Of a stretch of DNA of 64,000 nucleotides, positions 37,801-47,540 are shown piece by piece; within the stretch, counting starts at the first letter, position 1; every line of letters starts with the position of its first letter. The notes beneath the pieces were generated by a model. It had not been told where the DNA came from and did not search any database. It saw only the letters and a program-made list of their open reading frames with translations. The translations under genes and the position numbers were made by a program. Origin of the DNA: Erythrocercus mccallii (lineage: Eukaryota; Chordata; Aves; Passeriformes; Dicruridae); contig VZRG01002576.1 of assembly GCA_013397435.1 (NCBI GenBank), positions 1 to 64,000 on the forward strand, in the 5' to 3' direction.

Positions 37801-40104
37801 ACAGTAGTTTATAGCTGATAGTTTTTTATTTTCTTTTTTTAGAATAAAAAATTACCAGAAATCCCATATTGGGCAACAACTGAAAGGGAAAAATTAAGTC
37901 ATGTGCTTTATTTGTTCACTATCTTCTTAGGCAGTTGAAATTACCCTCTTTCAATCATTTCTAGCATATATATTTTCCATATCCATGCAAAAGTTCTCTT
38001 TGTGAGAACCTCTGTAAACTTTTGTAATAAATTTTCACAGCAGTAAATTCAACAGGCTCTTTAAATGTTTTGCACACTTTTTTACAATTTGAGTTGTTTT
38101 CTGTTTCAGTTTCATCAACTGTTCTGACAGTGTGTGAAGCAGCATTTGATTTATCTTCGTTATCTCACTTTCCTTTAAAATTATTTTCATACCTGACCTA
38201 CCCACCAGTTGCAGTAATTAGAAGGAACTTCATTTTAAAAAACCTATAAACTGAATTTGTTAGCACGATGGATTTAGAAAGTCTTACATGCAAATTGTCT
38301 TTTATTTGTTTCATACTCACGAGCATCTTCCTGGAGGTTTTAGCTCCTGTGACACCATCACAATCCATAGGAAGAATATAGTGCATTGTGTCACCAACTC
38401 TTACAAACAGACAGTTTCTCAAAATGGCAGTTTTCAGTCAAAACCTTCTGCTTGTCTGCTTTCAGTGTGAACAACATTGTAAACAGTATATTCCTATAAC
38501 CATAACACACATGGCTCAATCAGTAATTACTGTTCTCTTAATCCTTCTGCTAATTAAAACAGTCTTTATTTTTTTATAATTTATTATTTAAGCACATGAT
38601 ATGGGTATTACTGAGAGTCTTTCTCACACCTAACAATGCAGGACAAACATCAGGTGCAGCAGTCAACAAGGGAAACATGAGGCTTATTTGAAGAGGTAAA
38701 ATCAAATCAAAAGAAACTCTTGTGTCAAATATTAATCAATTTCTTTGTAGCTTTGCAGGTTTTACATCTATAGCCTATGTTTTTTTCCCTGAGGATTCAC
38801 ATGAGGTTGTCAGAAGAAGGCTATAAATGCAAACCGACCAAATATTTGTGGTCTGACCTCAGACATATTAGTAGAATTAGGTTTCATAGGAATAAGTTCC
38901 CCTTTAAATGGGAACTGTCTATATCTTTTGAATCAATAAACTCCCTCAGGCTAACACCACCTCTGCTCTCAACCTTCAATTTTTCTCTCGAACTTCAGAG
39001 ACCAGGGATGTGAATTACTGCACCAATGAATGATGATTATTCACCACAACAGCCTCTCCTAAAAAAAACCAAGTTGTCTCACTGGACAGGACATAAATAT
39101 TAATAAAGGCCATCATTGCAGGAATCAGTGGAAAGATCAGAGAAGTGAGAAGTAATCCACAACCTCTGTAGTAGAGCTTGCCTAAGGGGAAATGATTCTA
39201 CCTGGTCCTTGATGAATCTGTTTATCTACAATAAAGGTAGAAAGAGAATCTCAATTCAAAGAGGAATAATTTACAAAGGTTATATAATTTGCATGTGTGG
39301 GGTAACCATTTACCACCTCCTCCCTTTGAAAAGTAAAATGGAGTTTTAAACAAACTGAAAAATCAACAATCCTTTTGTTCAGTTTATTGGTGTGAGAGAG
39401 GACTTCCACTTTAAAGGCCAGGGTGAGTTTAAAATTAACACAAGACACGCCTCGAAGAGTGCCCAAATTGCAACAGAAGGAGCATTAGTGAGTGGCTCTC
39501 TATTGCCTTTCATCTTCACTCATCACATTCTCACCTCTCCTTCTCTGGGCTCTGGATCCTGGGAAATATTTGGAGCTTTCTCAAACTGCAATGCGAGTGA
39601 GAAATTTCCTCAACGGCACCAAATATCCCCACCCCTCCTCATCAAAATGTTTCAGGATATGCTGGATACTCTTAGAGGTTTCCCCACAGGAAAAGAAAAA
39701 CCAACAAGCTCCTCAGCAGGAGCCACTACTGAATACTTAAAATCTGATTGATAAAATGTTCTTCAGGGAAGTGAAAGAGCCAAGTCAAATCTTCTCTGTC
39801 TTTGTTGATCTAGGCATTTAATCCAAAACTTTGTAACCTGAATCAGTTCTGGGACTGCAACTTCCCTTCTCTACAGCTGGAGCTGTGTGATATAATGTAT
39901 AACTGAAAGAACACTGGATAATTCTTGAAAAAACAAGTGGAATACCAGTTACTAAAAGATTAAAACTTTTGCACCTGGTATCACAGAGATAGGATCATGC
40001 CATATATTCAGGCTGTTGGGTAACTCCTTTAGCCCCTACAAACTAATAATTTATTGGAAAAAAAATTGCACAACTGCCTATTAGCCAAGAGCCACAGTAA
40101 AAAA
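34835..40104. other. Single-copy AT-rich non-coding stretch
   Basis: No gene, RNA or transposon was recognised. There is a T/G run at 36708-36739. Frames at 38198-38579 and 39392-39751 are short. The 39392 frame begins at GTG and has no recognised domain. Confidence 0.45.
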
Positions 40105-40185
40105 GGTTGGGGTTTTTTTTCTGTTTTGTGGGGGTTTTTTGTTTGTTTTTGGGTTTTGTTTGTTGGTTTGGTTTCCTTTTTTGTG
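40105..40185. repeat. T/G-rich low-complexity tract
   Basis: GGTTGGGG, GTGGGGG and GGG blocks separated by T runs and GTTT words. The minus-strand lysine/threonine-rich peptide over 40029-40442 is largely produced by this tract. Confidence 0.85.
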
Positions 40186-42647
40186 ATGCATTTTCTTTCA
40201 TTCACTGTTAAAAGTTTTCCATAGACAGAATCAAAAGTTTTAAATTTTGAACCCATAGTTTGCCAATAGTCTTTGAACCCACACTTTTCCAATTCATTTA
40301 TGAGAAGTCTCTCTAATACCCTTTTAGAGACCAAAGCAGCAATACCAAGTGTTAGAAGAAAAATAGAAGAATGAGAGCTAACACCTAGTATTGAGAAGAC
40401 AGGTTGGAACAGATGAGTCACTAAAGTTAACCTGGGATACACTTCTAAAGCTGAGAGAAGTTTTAAAGACAGTGGAAAAAAAGGGTTCGAGAAGAAATTG
40501 CATAAAAAATCTATTGCTTTTTGGAAGAGTTTTGAAAGGGTTTAAAGGAAGGAAAATTGGAGCAAAACAATATCAAGGCATGAAATAATAACATTTTTTG
40601 AGGTACTTTAATATTACCTCTTTTTTTCTCCTTTTAGTTGTCTTTCTGATTTCTTATGAAATGCTGGATGTTGTGTAGACAATTAAGCTTTTTGATAGAG
40701 CCATAATTTTGTAGTTAAATTTTGTTCTACATTTCCACATTCATAATAATTAATATCATAGCTTTTTTTCTTCTCATTTTATTATATTTTATATGAAACT
40801 GTACTTTATTTAGTGTACCAGAAGCCCTTTCATTTCCATGATATTTTTACGGATGCTAATACCAGGTATAATGTAAACCAAAATATAGATTCAATACACA
40901 TGTATGGCCCTACTATCTACTCTATATTTACTAATATATCTGCTCATTATTTGCTTAGATATGTATTGGCTGTGAGGATAAAAGAGAGATTGATCCAAAT
41001 CTTTTATCTTTGTTTGAATTTTCCATACATTCACACAAATACTCCCACTGACTTACTTGGGTTTATTTCTTAGTAATCCATGGTTACTATTTCTTAACCC
41101 TTTTTCTATTTAAAATGAGGAAACATTATTAGGGTTCCTTGTACTTCTTGTCTCCTAGCAACAGAATTTCTTCTTAAATTGACCCTTGTATTTTCTGTGG
41201 ATTGTGTAAAGCTCACATAGGCTTTTTGCAGAATTCAGATATATCTTAGCACTAACTCAATTTATGTGTTTGAATTTTTATCAAAAGATTAATTTAGTTC
41301 CTGAATTGGCCAAGTGACTATAGCATTAGGTTTAATAAAAAAATAGCTCTTTACTATATTAACATTTCAATAATCTATTTTAATCAAGAAATGAGAAAAA
41401 AAAAAAGGTATTCCTTTGAAACATTACTAAAATATCATTTTGACAATGTGTTTTTAGCATACTTCTGAGTACCTATTTACAGGATGATGGAAATTATGTT
41501 TTTCCCTCCAATTTCCCATAAGATCAGGTCAGCTTAATTTAAGAGCCTGATTCTTGGTCTGGCATAACATTTTGCTAATAAATCAACATATGCTCAGCTA
41601 ATGCTTACAAATGGTGCAAGGAATACACTGTTTGCAGAAGAAAGAGCCTTGGCAGACCCTGCTGGCAATCACTGTGCAGGAAATTCAGAGGAATCTTCAT
41701 CTGGAACAATCCCAAAGGTGCACTGTGTGGGCTAACTAGAGCTTTCCTTCCTTGCTGCATAAAATCTTATAATGAAATAAAAGTACAGAAAATGATGATT
41801 GTCAGCCTCTGACATTAATGTATGTTTTTCATACATGGAAATTTGCAATTTATGCTATGGTACAGTGAATTCCAACAGGTATTCATTGACAATAAGAACT
41901 TAAAGAGTTCAACACATGGTGTTAGTGAGTTCAGGTTAAATGTTAGACCACGCCTCCCCTTCACCTTACATGAAAAACACTGAGTCATGAAACACAAATT
42001 TTATTTTTTAACTGATACTTGTGTAAAAAAAAATTGACACTTGAGCTAAATGATTCAAGTCTTCCCATTCCTTACTGACTTTCTTTCAAAATTTTAGTTT
42101 ATGTATTTTAGTTTATGTGCCCTTTTGTTGCCCTTTGGTCTGATAGAACACATTACTGCTATCTAATCTAACTACATTTTAACTGTGTTTAGTATGAATG
42201 CTTCTTTTCTTTAAACATATCCTTAGACCATCAGTAAGCTTAGACCTCTTATGACAATTTTTATCCAATAACAAACAAAACCCTAACTGACTACCAATAT
42301 TCTTATTTAGCTTTGTGCTATTGTACCAAAATAAATTTGAGGAGGTCTAAGCCCATAAAATATAGTGAACATTTTTAAGGATGGAACTGATACATAAGAA
42401 AAGCCCAAGGACTGCTCCAAAAGACAAATATGTTGGTACTCCTCTCTCTGTCAAAATGCAGATTGTTTCATTTTATCTGCTATGAGGAGGTGTCTCAGTA
42501 CAAACATAAGTACCTGTAAAAGTGGTTGTGGTGACCTGTGTGATTTTCCCTCATTGCATACATACAACAGCATTTAATGACTGTTTGTCAAAGGAAAAAA
42601 AGCCAAGAGAACAAAACAAAAATAAGACATACAGTGAGATACAAGGG
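40186..42647. other. Single-copy AT-rich non-coding stretch
   Basis: No gene, RNA or transposon was recognised. Confidence 0.5.
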
Positions 42648-42774
42648 CAAAAAAGGAAAAAAGGAAAAGGAAAAAGGAAAAAAGGAAAAGGAAAAGGAAA
42701 AGGAAAAGGAAAAGGAAAAGGAAAAGGAAAAGGAAAAGGAAAAGGAAAAGGAAAAGGAAAAGGAAAAGGAAAAG
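42648..42774. repeat. (GGAAAA)n hexanucleotide array, left of gap
   Basis: It starts with irregular AAAAAAGG spacing and settles into about sixteen regular GGAAAA units that run into the gap. All long Lys/Gly, Phe/Pro, Leu/Phe and Ser/Phe frames over 42522-43037 are translations of this array across the Ns. Confidence 0.97.
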
Positions 42775-42834
42775 NNNNNNNNNNNNNNNNNNNNNNNNNN
42801 NNNNNNNNNNNNNNNNNNNNNNNNNNNNNNNNNN
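42775..42834. other. Assembly gap (60 N)
   Basis: Sixty consecutive N inside the hexanucleotide array. The true missing length cannot be read from the sequence. Confidence 0.99.
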
Positions 42835-42911
42835 GGAAATGGAAATGGAAATGGAAATGGAAATAATGGAAATGGAAATGGAAATAATGGAAATGGAAAT
42901 GGAAAACGAAA
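42835..42911. repeat. (GGAAAT)n array with AAT interruptions, right of gap
   Basis: GGAAAT units are interrupted by an extra AAT after every few copies and end in GGAAAACGAAAGGGAGG. The unit differs from the left side of the gap by the last base. Confidence 0.95.
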
Positions 42912-44043
42912 GGGAGGAAAGGCAAGAAATTGGATTACAAATAATGTACGAGAATAACTGTCTTTCACATGACTCCACCTTTTCTTCCATACAGCTGTGA
43001 AGGCAAACCCAAAACAGTGACAAGCACTAGGGATCATTTTTTAATCAAAGTTAAAAGGCTTTGGCTAGAAAGCTCCTGATAGCTGGATAGTTACAAACAA
43101 CAAGCTACTAAATGCCTCCAGTCTGAGGAGTAAACCAACTGGAGGTTCCAGTTTTGACATAGAGCTGTGTTTATGAACAGACTTACAAGTATAGGAATGA
43201 AAGAGAAAATTCATGAGGTGTTTCTGGTCTCTTATTGCTTATGAAACCAGTTCTTTCACCCATATACTCTGATCATCTGTCTTATTCTGTGTCTCCTTGA
43301 AAGGAAACATTAAGAATTTTGTCAGAAAAAGTGAAAAGAATGGGATAAAAGAAAATAGAGTAGATTTCTTAAAATATAATTTAGGTGTTGACCAATGCCC
43401 TCAGCTCTCATTTTTCTTCTACCTTCAGTACTAATAAACACACATATAAGCAATACAATATAGATATTTATCCATATTACAGCTGGATGGGTTTGCATCA
43501 GTGTGATCCTCCAACTCGTGGTGAAAGTAATTGGAAAACATTAATTCGAATCTATTTCAATTCACAGGATCTATTGCCATCATGGACAAGCAACAAAATT
43601 TCTACATAAGCTGTCAGCCTGAAATATAGTATGGTGACTAGTCTTCATAGAATATACGTGTGTTACATGTCACGTGTCACAGCTTGTTTGATTTTGCCCA
43701 TTTTCCTCGCTAACAGGCAATACAGATAATTTACCCACAGGTGTAGCATAACCCACGGAGTCACAAGGCAAGGAAAATAAAGGAGCAGACATGCTTTCTG
43801 TGGCCCTTGTATGCATATAACTGGTAACAGAGCCAATATGGGAAAGTAAATGCTTTAAAAACTTTATTTTGACAACATGATCACTATTATTACTTATCTT
43901 ATATTCACTTAGTCATATCTTCCATATTTTCAGGGATGGGTCAATATTTCATACTTTCAGTTTACAGTAGTCTTTACTCTCAAATTAGGGACTGAAGGGC
44001 TTTTCTTTAACTTACATGTTTTCTAATAAATGTAAATGGCATG
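42912..44043. other. Single-copy non-coding stretch
   Basis: No gene or repeat was recognised between the hexamer array and the LTR. Confidence 0.5.
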
Positions 44044-44047
44044 GTTC
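44044..44047. repeat. Target-site duplication, left copy (GTTC)
   Basis: GTTC immediately precedes the LTR and is repeated immediately after it. It is the expected footprint of retroviral integration with a 4-bp stagger. Confidence 0.75.
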
Positions 44048-44097
44048 TGTTATAAATGAAAAATCGCCAATCCAAATTTAATGAAAAATGAAATGGT

Positions 44098-44103
44098 TTT
44101 ATT
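44098..44103 (-). terminator. LTR polyadenylation signal AATAAA
   Basis: TTTATT on the plus strand gives AATAAA on the LTR sense strand, about 150 bases downstream of its TATA box, which is the expected place for the R/U5 poly(A) signal. Confidence 0.7.
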
Positions 44104-44165
44104 GATTACAAAATCGTATATATTCGGAAAATAGAAAAATGAGCCAACGAGTCCCAAAATCCCAA

Positions 44166-44196
44166 GGTGCCGGCCTGGGGATCGGCACCTGGTGCC
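44166..44196 (-). other. Alternative hairpins in the LTR R region
   Basis: GGTGCCG (44166-44172) can pair with CGGCACC (44183-44189) around a 10-base loop. GGCACC (44184-44189) can instead pair with GGTGCC (44191-44196) around one base. The shared arm makes the two hairpins mutually exclusive. Both lie between the TATA box and the poly(A) signal, hence in the predicted R region of the transcript. Confidence 0.5.
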
Positions 44197-44253
44197 ACAG
44201 AGTCTGCATCAAAGTGTCTCTGCGTCCACGAAGATGTGTGTTCTGCGGGGTGG

Positions 44254-44260
44254 TTTTATA
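44254..44260 (-). promoter_or_regulatory. LTR TATA box
   Basis: TTTTATA on the plus strand is TATAAAA on the LTR sense strand, placed at the expected distance upstream of the AATAAA signal. Transcription would start near 44225-44230. Confidence 0.65.
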
Positions 44261-44625
44261 TTGTTCTTCATAGCCTGGAGCTAAGGTGTACAATGTAGGA
44301 AATAGCTTCTCTTGGTGGGGATGAAGTCATCTGTAACTGGACAATGTGGTTTGAAGTGAGCCAGGGTGTTCCTAAGTTTCGGGCAGAGTCTGTTTTTGTT
44401 CCCATGAGGACCATACTTGGGGCTTGACAATAGCCTTGATAGCTGGTCTCTGGACACAGATTGCTGGCCGATCGGATCTGAGCATCATTATTGTTCTGCT
44501 TTTGGAACACCAATTAGCACTTCTCCATCGGTGAATAGGTGAGGTTGCCTGGTCAGTTCATGTTAATGTTCCTTATCTCTGATGCCGATGGGCCACGCCT
44601 CACCCATCTGCCCTTGTAACATGTG

Positions 44626-44643
44626 AGCTTTCCTGGGAAAGCT
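44626..44643. repeat. Near-perfect palindrome in the LTR U3
   Basis: AGCTTTCCTGGGAAAGCT has 8-bp arms around a TG centre, in the 5' part of U3 of the minus-oriented LTR. It could bind a dimeric factor, which is inference only. Confidence 0.6.
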
Positions 44644-44735
44644 TGACTTTATACAGACACAATTTTATACAATTTAACAAAGTATTATTATAAAAATAAC
44701 TTAGCTCGAATTACATCATAGATTCACCTATAACA

Positions 44736-44739
44736 GTTC
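44736..44739. repeat. Target-site duplication, right copy (GTTC)
   Basis: GTTC directly follows the LTR terminus TATAACA and matches the copy before the element. Confidence 0.75.
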
Positions 44740-45140
44740 TATTCTTAATAGATGAGAAAAATGGTGAGCACAGACAGGATTTCTCATCAATAATCCTGTG
44801 ATTAAAAACCTAAATAATCAGGACTATTTGCTTGAAATTTATTCATAACCTACTCGCATACTAAGTTTTCTGCAGCATATGCTTTTCTGAACTACTGTGC
44901 ACAGAATACACCAAAGATCCAGTTCAATTGATTTCTGGAGGTTGAAAAAGCCTAGGCAAATGATTTCCTTTGTAAAACTCCTTTTGAATCTCAAACATTG
45001 TGGAGCTGGATAGCACTGTTCTGGGGGACCACACGAGAGTGGCCTACTTAAAAATTCCATAGAAATGAACAGCCTTGGATCTTTTTTGAAAAACTCCTTT
45101 CTTTCAGATAATAAACAAAGGAGCCTGGGTTGGAGTTTTC
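44740..45140. other. Single-copy non-coding stretch
   Basis: No gene or repeat was recognised. Confidence 0.5.
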
Positions 45141-45187
45141 CTTGTTAGTTTTGTTATGTTGTTTGGGGTTTGCTTTGTTTTGTTTTC
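45141..45187. repeat. T/G-rich low-complexity tract
   Basis: GTTTTGTTATGTTGTTTGGGG and GTTTTG words, directly upstream of a CR1 fragment. Confidence 0.75.
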
Positions 45188-45279
45188 AAATTTACTCTAA
45201 AGTGCTCTATTTCTAATTAGTGCTGCTTCTGGAAAGACCTTATTCTGGTTATTGATGAACAGCCTGGCCAGTGGGACAG

Positions 45280-45340
45280 AAAGAATCGTTTGTGTAGGAA
45301 AAAGCCTTTAAAGGTCATCAAGTTCAACCCTGTTAAAATG
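45280..45340 (-). mobile_element. CR1 3' end fragment, minus strand
   Basis: AGAATCGTTTGTGTAGGAAA, AAGCCTTTAAAGGTCATCAA and GTTCAACCCTG resemble the reverse complement of the last part of a CR1 3' UTR, which usually reads AATCATTTGGGTTGGAAAAG and CCTTTAAGATCATCAAGTCC. Only this short end is kept. Confidence 0.6.
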
Positions 45341-45382
45341 AGCAGGGACATTTTCAGCATGAACATGTTCATCTTCAAACTG

Positions 45383-45590
45383 AATGAACTGGGAAGGGTT
45401 CAGACAAGAGCCACGGCCAATGGCTCTGGGGCACATGCTGGAAGTGTTGCGTTTGCTTAAAGTGAGGAAGGAAAAGCCAACAGAGTGTTCCTGCAGCCTC
45501 TCACAACCCAAGGGAGGAGAGAAGATGGAGCCAGACCCTTCTCAGGGATGCCCAACACAGAGGGAATGGGCCCAGCTCAGCACTGGCACT
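45383..45590 (+). mobile_element. CR1-like fragment, plus strand
   Basis: ATGAACTGGGAAGGGTTCAG then ACAAGAGCCACGGCCAATGG resemble the CR1 coding segment that yields ERVQ.RATK..KGLEH. GAGAAGATGGAGCCAGACCC and TTCTCAGGGATGCCCAACAC resemble a later CR1 segment. The similarity is patchy and the boundaries are approximate. The fragment lies in opposite orientation to the CR1 end just upstream. Confidence 0.45.
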
Positions 45591-47246
45591 GTATAAACAG
45601 ACAGCTCTCCCTATGGGCTCCAGCAGAGCAGGGGAACAGGCTGGCTACAGAATCTGTGTGCTCTCCCCTCTTGGAGATTTTCACAGCTCAACTGGACAAA
45701 GCTTGGACCACTCTCTCTAACTTCAGCGTTGGACTTAAGTTTGAGATTGGCCATGTTCTGCGGAGGGGGATTGACAAAATGACCCCCAGCGGCCACCTAC
45801 AAACCCAATTATGCAATGATTCTGTTGGAACTGTTTAAATTTAGAGCACAGTCTTTTGGTATATGATAAGTTAGACAGATCAGGGATTTGAATTTCATTT
45901 CACATATGCCAGATAACAACCTTGTGCCACTGAGAACAGAGTTGCTCAAGGTAATTATATGTAAATGAATTTTTAAGCAGCCTGAATTACCTGCTTTAAC
46001 TGCTCAGCCTGGAAAAAGCCAACAAGTGAGATTAGCCCATTTTTTAAATTTTTCTGCTCCCACAGTAGATTGAGACAAGTTTTTATTTTTATGAGAAGAC
46101 TAACGGAAGTCCTCACAAAGCTCATCCCTTTTGAATATGAGAGGAACTCCAAAGACCAGCTGTATTAGGTCTTGACCTTTTAGACCTTTCCATTTGTGAG
46201 AAAAGCAGTATTTGCACCTTGATGGCAATGCAGCCTGGGAACGCATCTGTTAGTATTTTTAGTGTAGACATAACCTGAATGATTAGTGAACAAGGAGATG
46301 TCATTGGAGTTTGATGATCATTAGATCAAATTCATAAACAGGTCATGATTAGACTTTGTGAAATAGGAGTAGCCTCACTGGATTCCAGACTCAGATGTTT
46401 GAGTAAATGCCCTTACACTGGACCTCAGAGACCAGCCTTTACCAATTACCAATTGCCCTTTTGTCAACCAAAATTCCCCATTCATAAAAACTCTGATGTG
46501 AAAAAAAAGGAGGCAGGAAAGTGTAATAACAAAGTTTCACATTCCAAAAAGATAAAAAAAATAAATTGGTTTATATATTTACACTATCATAAATTATTTA
46601 TAAATATTGGTCATACTGATAAGTATTATTAATAACAGACATTATTAAATAGCTATTACTATAAAATTTATAAAGGCTTATATATTTATATCATTTAACA
46701 CTGTTGAATTAATTGTGGTGACTCTCTATTTGCAACACTTCCAGCTAAAATAATAAAGGGAAGATAGGAAATGCACTTGATAATGCTACTTTCCATCCAC
46801 AATTTACTGGAGGGTTTTATATTCTCCTTGTAAACTCTGACTAAAAATAGGAATGCTGCTGCGTTTCCACCATGTGGATTTCAAAAGAGGTTTGAATTTT
46901 TCTTTTATTGTCTTTATATGAAAGGAACATATAATGGATAACAGAGACTAGTATCAAAAGGAGAGCTGTGGGGTTTTTTCCTCAATGTAATAATCACAAC
47001 TGCAAAGCAGATGACTGCTTTATAATTCTTTCACCTGTTAAAAACATGGTTATGGCACAAGGCTCTGTTTCTAAGCCTCACTTTTGCTAGTTCATTTCAC
47101 CATAGCACATTTCAGGAAAAATAAAATCCATTGAGTTAGGAGAAATACTTTTTTTGTTGTTGTTGAAAATTGCATTTGTAGCTCAGATTGTTGTCATTCT
47201 GAGAAATTATAGGCAAACAAAACCCATGCATACTGAAATAATAATA
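45591..47246. other. Single-copy non-coding stretch
   Basis: No gene is supported. The open frames at 45485-45838 begin in the CR1 fragment. An AT-rich patch occupies about 46550-46700. Confidence 0.45.
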
Positions 47247-47540
47247 AAATGGCTTGGGTTGGAAAGGTCATCACCACCCACACAGGAAAGAACTCCTTCT
47301 TAATATCTAATCTAAATATCTCTTCTTTTAGTGAAAAAACATTCTCCCTTGTCCTAATACTGCATACCCATGTAAAAAGTCACTCTTCTTTCTTTTTATA
47401 ACTCCCCTTTATGTACTGGAAAGCTGCTCTAAGATCCTGAGGGATCATCACCAGGCTCTACCTGGACACAGAGCCACTGACCACAGCTCAGTGACTGCAT
47501 CCCTCCAGCCAGTTCCTTATCCCATGAACAGCCCACCCTT
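47247..47540 (-). mobile_element. CR1 LINE 3' fragment, diverged, minus strand
   Basis: The stretch begins with AAATGGCTTGGGTTGGAAAG and GTCATCACCACCCACACAGG, like the reverse complement of a CR1 3' end. It continues with ACTCCCCTTTATGTACTGGA then AAGCTGCTCTAAGATC, which parallels the CR1 segment AGGTACTGGAAGGCTGCTATAAGGTC. It ends with the CCAGCCAGTTCCTTATCC region. It is heavily diverged, so it is an old copy. Confidence 0.7.

Larger units (their letters stand above)
44048..44735 (-). mobile_element. Solo LTR of an endogenous retrovirus
   Basis: A 688-bp element bounded by inverted termini. The left end reads TGTTATAAATGAA and the right end, reverse-complemented, reads TGTTATAGGTGAA. It is flanked by a perfect GTTC duplication. 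Read on the minus strand it has U3-R-U5 order: a TATAAAA box at 44260-44254, an AATAAA signal at 44103-44098 and a short U5 to 44048. No gag, pol or env sequence and no second LTR adjoin it, so it is a solo LTR left by recombination between the two LTRs of a provirus. The 4-bp duplication fits class I (gamma-like) elements better than the 5-bp ERVL or 6-bp ERVK pattern, but the family is not assigned. The small open frames inside are not genes. Confidence 0.88.

Noticed and set aside
39392..39751. 119-codon plus-strand frame
   Set aside because: Starts at GTG, overlaps another open frame in a different phase and has no recognised domain.
40029..40442. 137-codon minus-strand frame, the second longest span outside the hexamer array
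   Set aside because: Its middle is encoded by the T/G tract (Lys/Thr/Asn-rich peptide) and there is no recognised domain on either side.
42522..43037. Five long frames on both strands with Lys/Gly, Phe/Pro, Leu/Phe or Ser/Phe repeats
   Set aside because: They are translations of the GGAAAA/GGAAAT array and run through 60 N, so they are not proteins.
44048..44735. Short open frames inside the LTR as possible viral genes
   Set aside because: They cover LTR control sequence only. No gag, pol or env similarity was seen and the element is a solo LTR.
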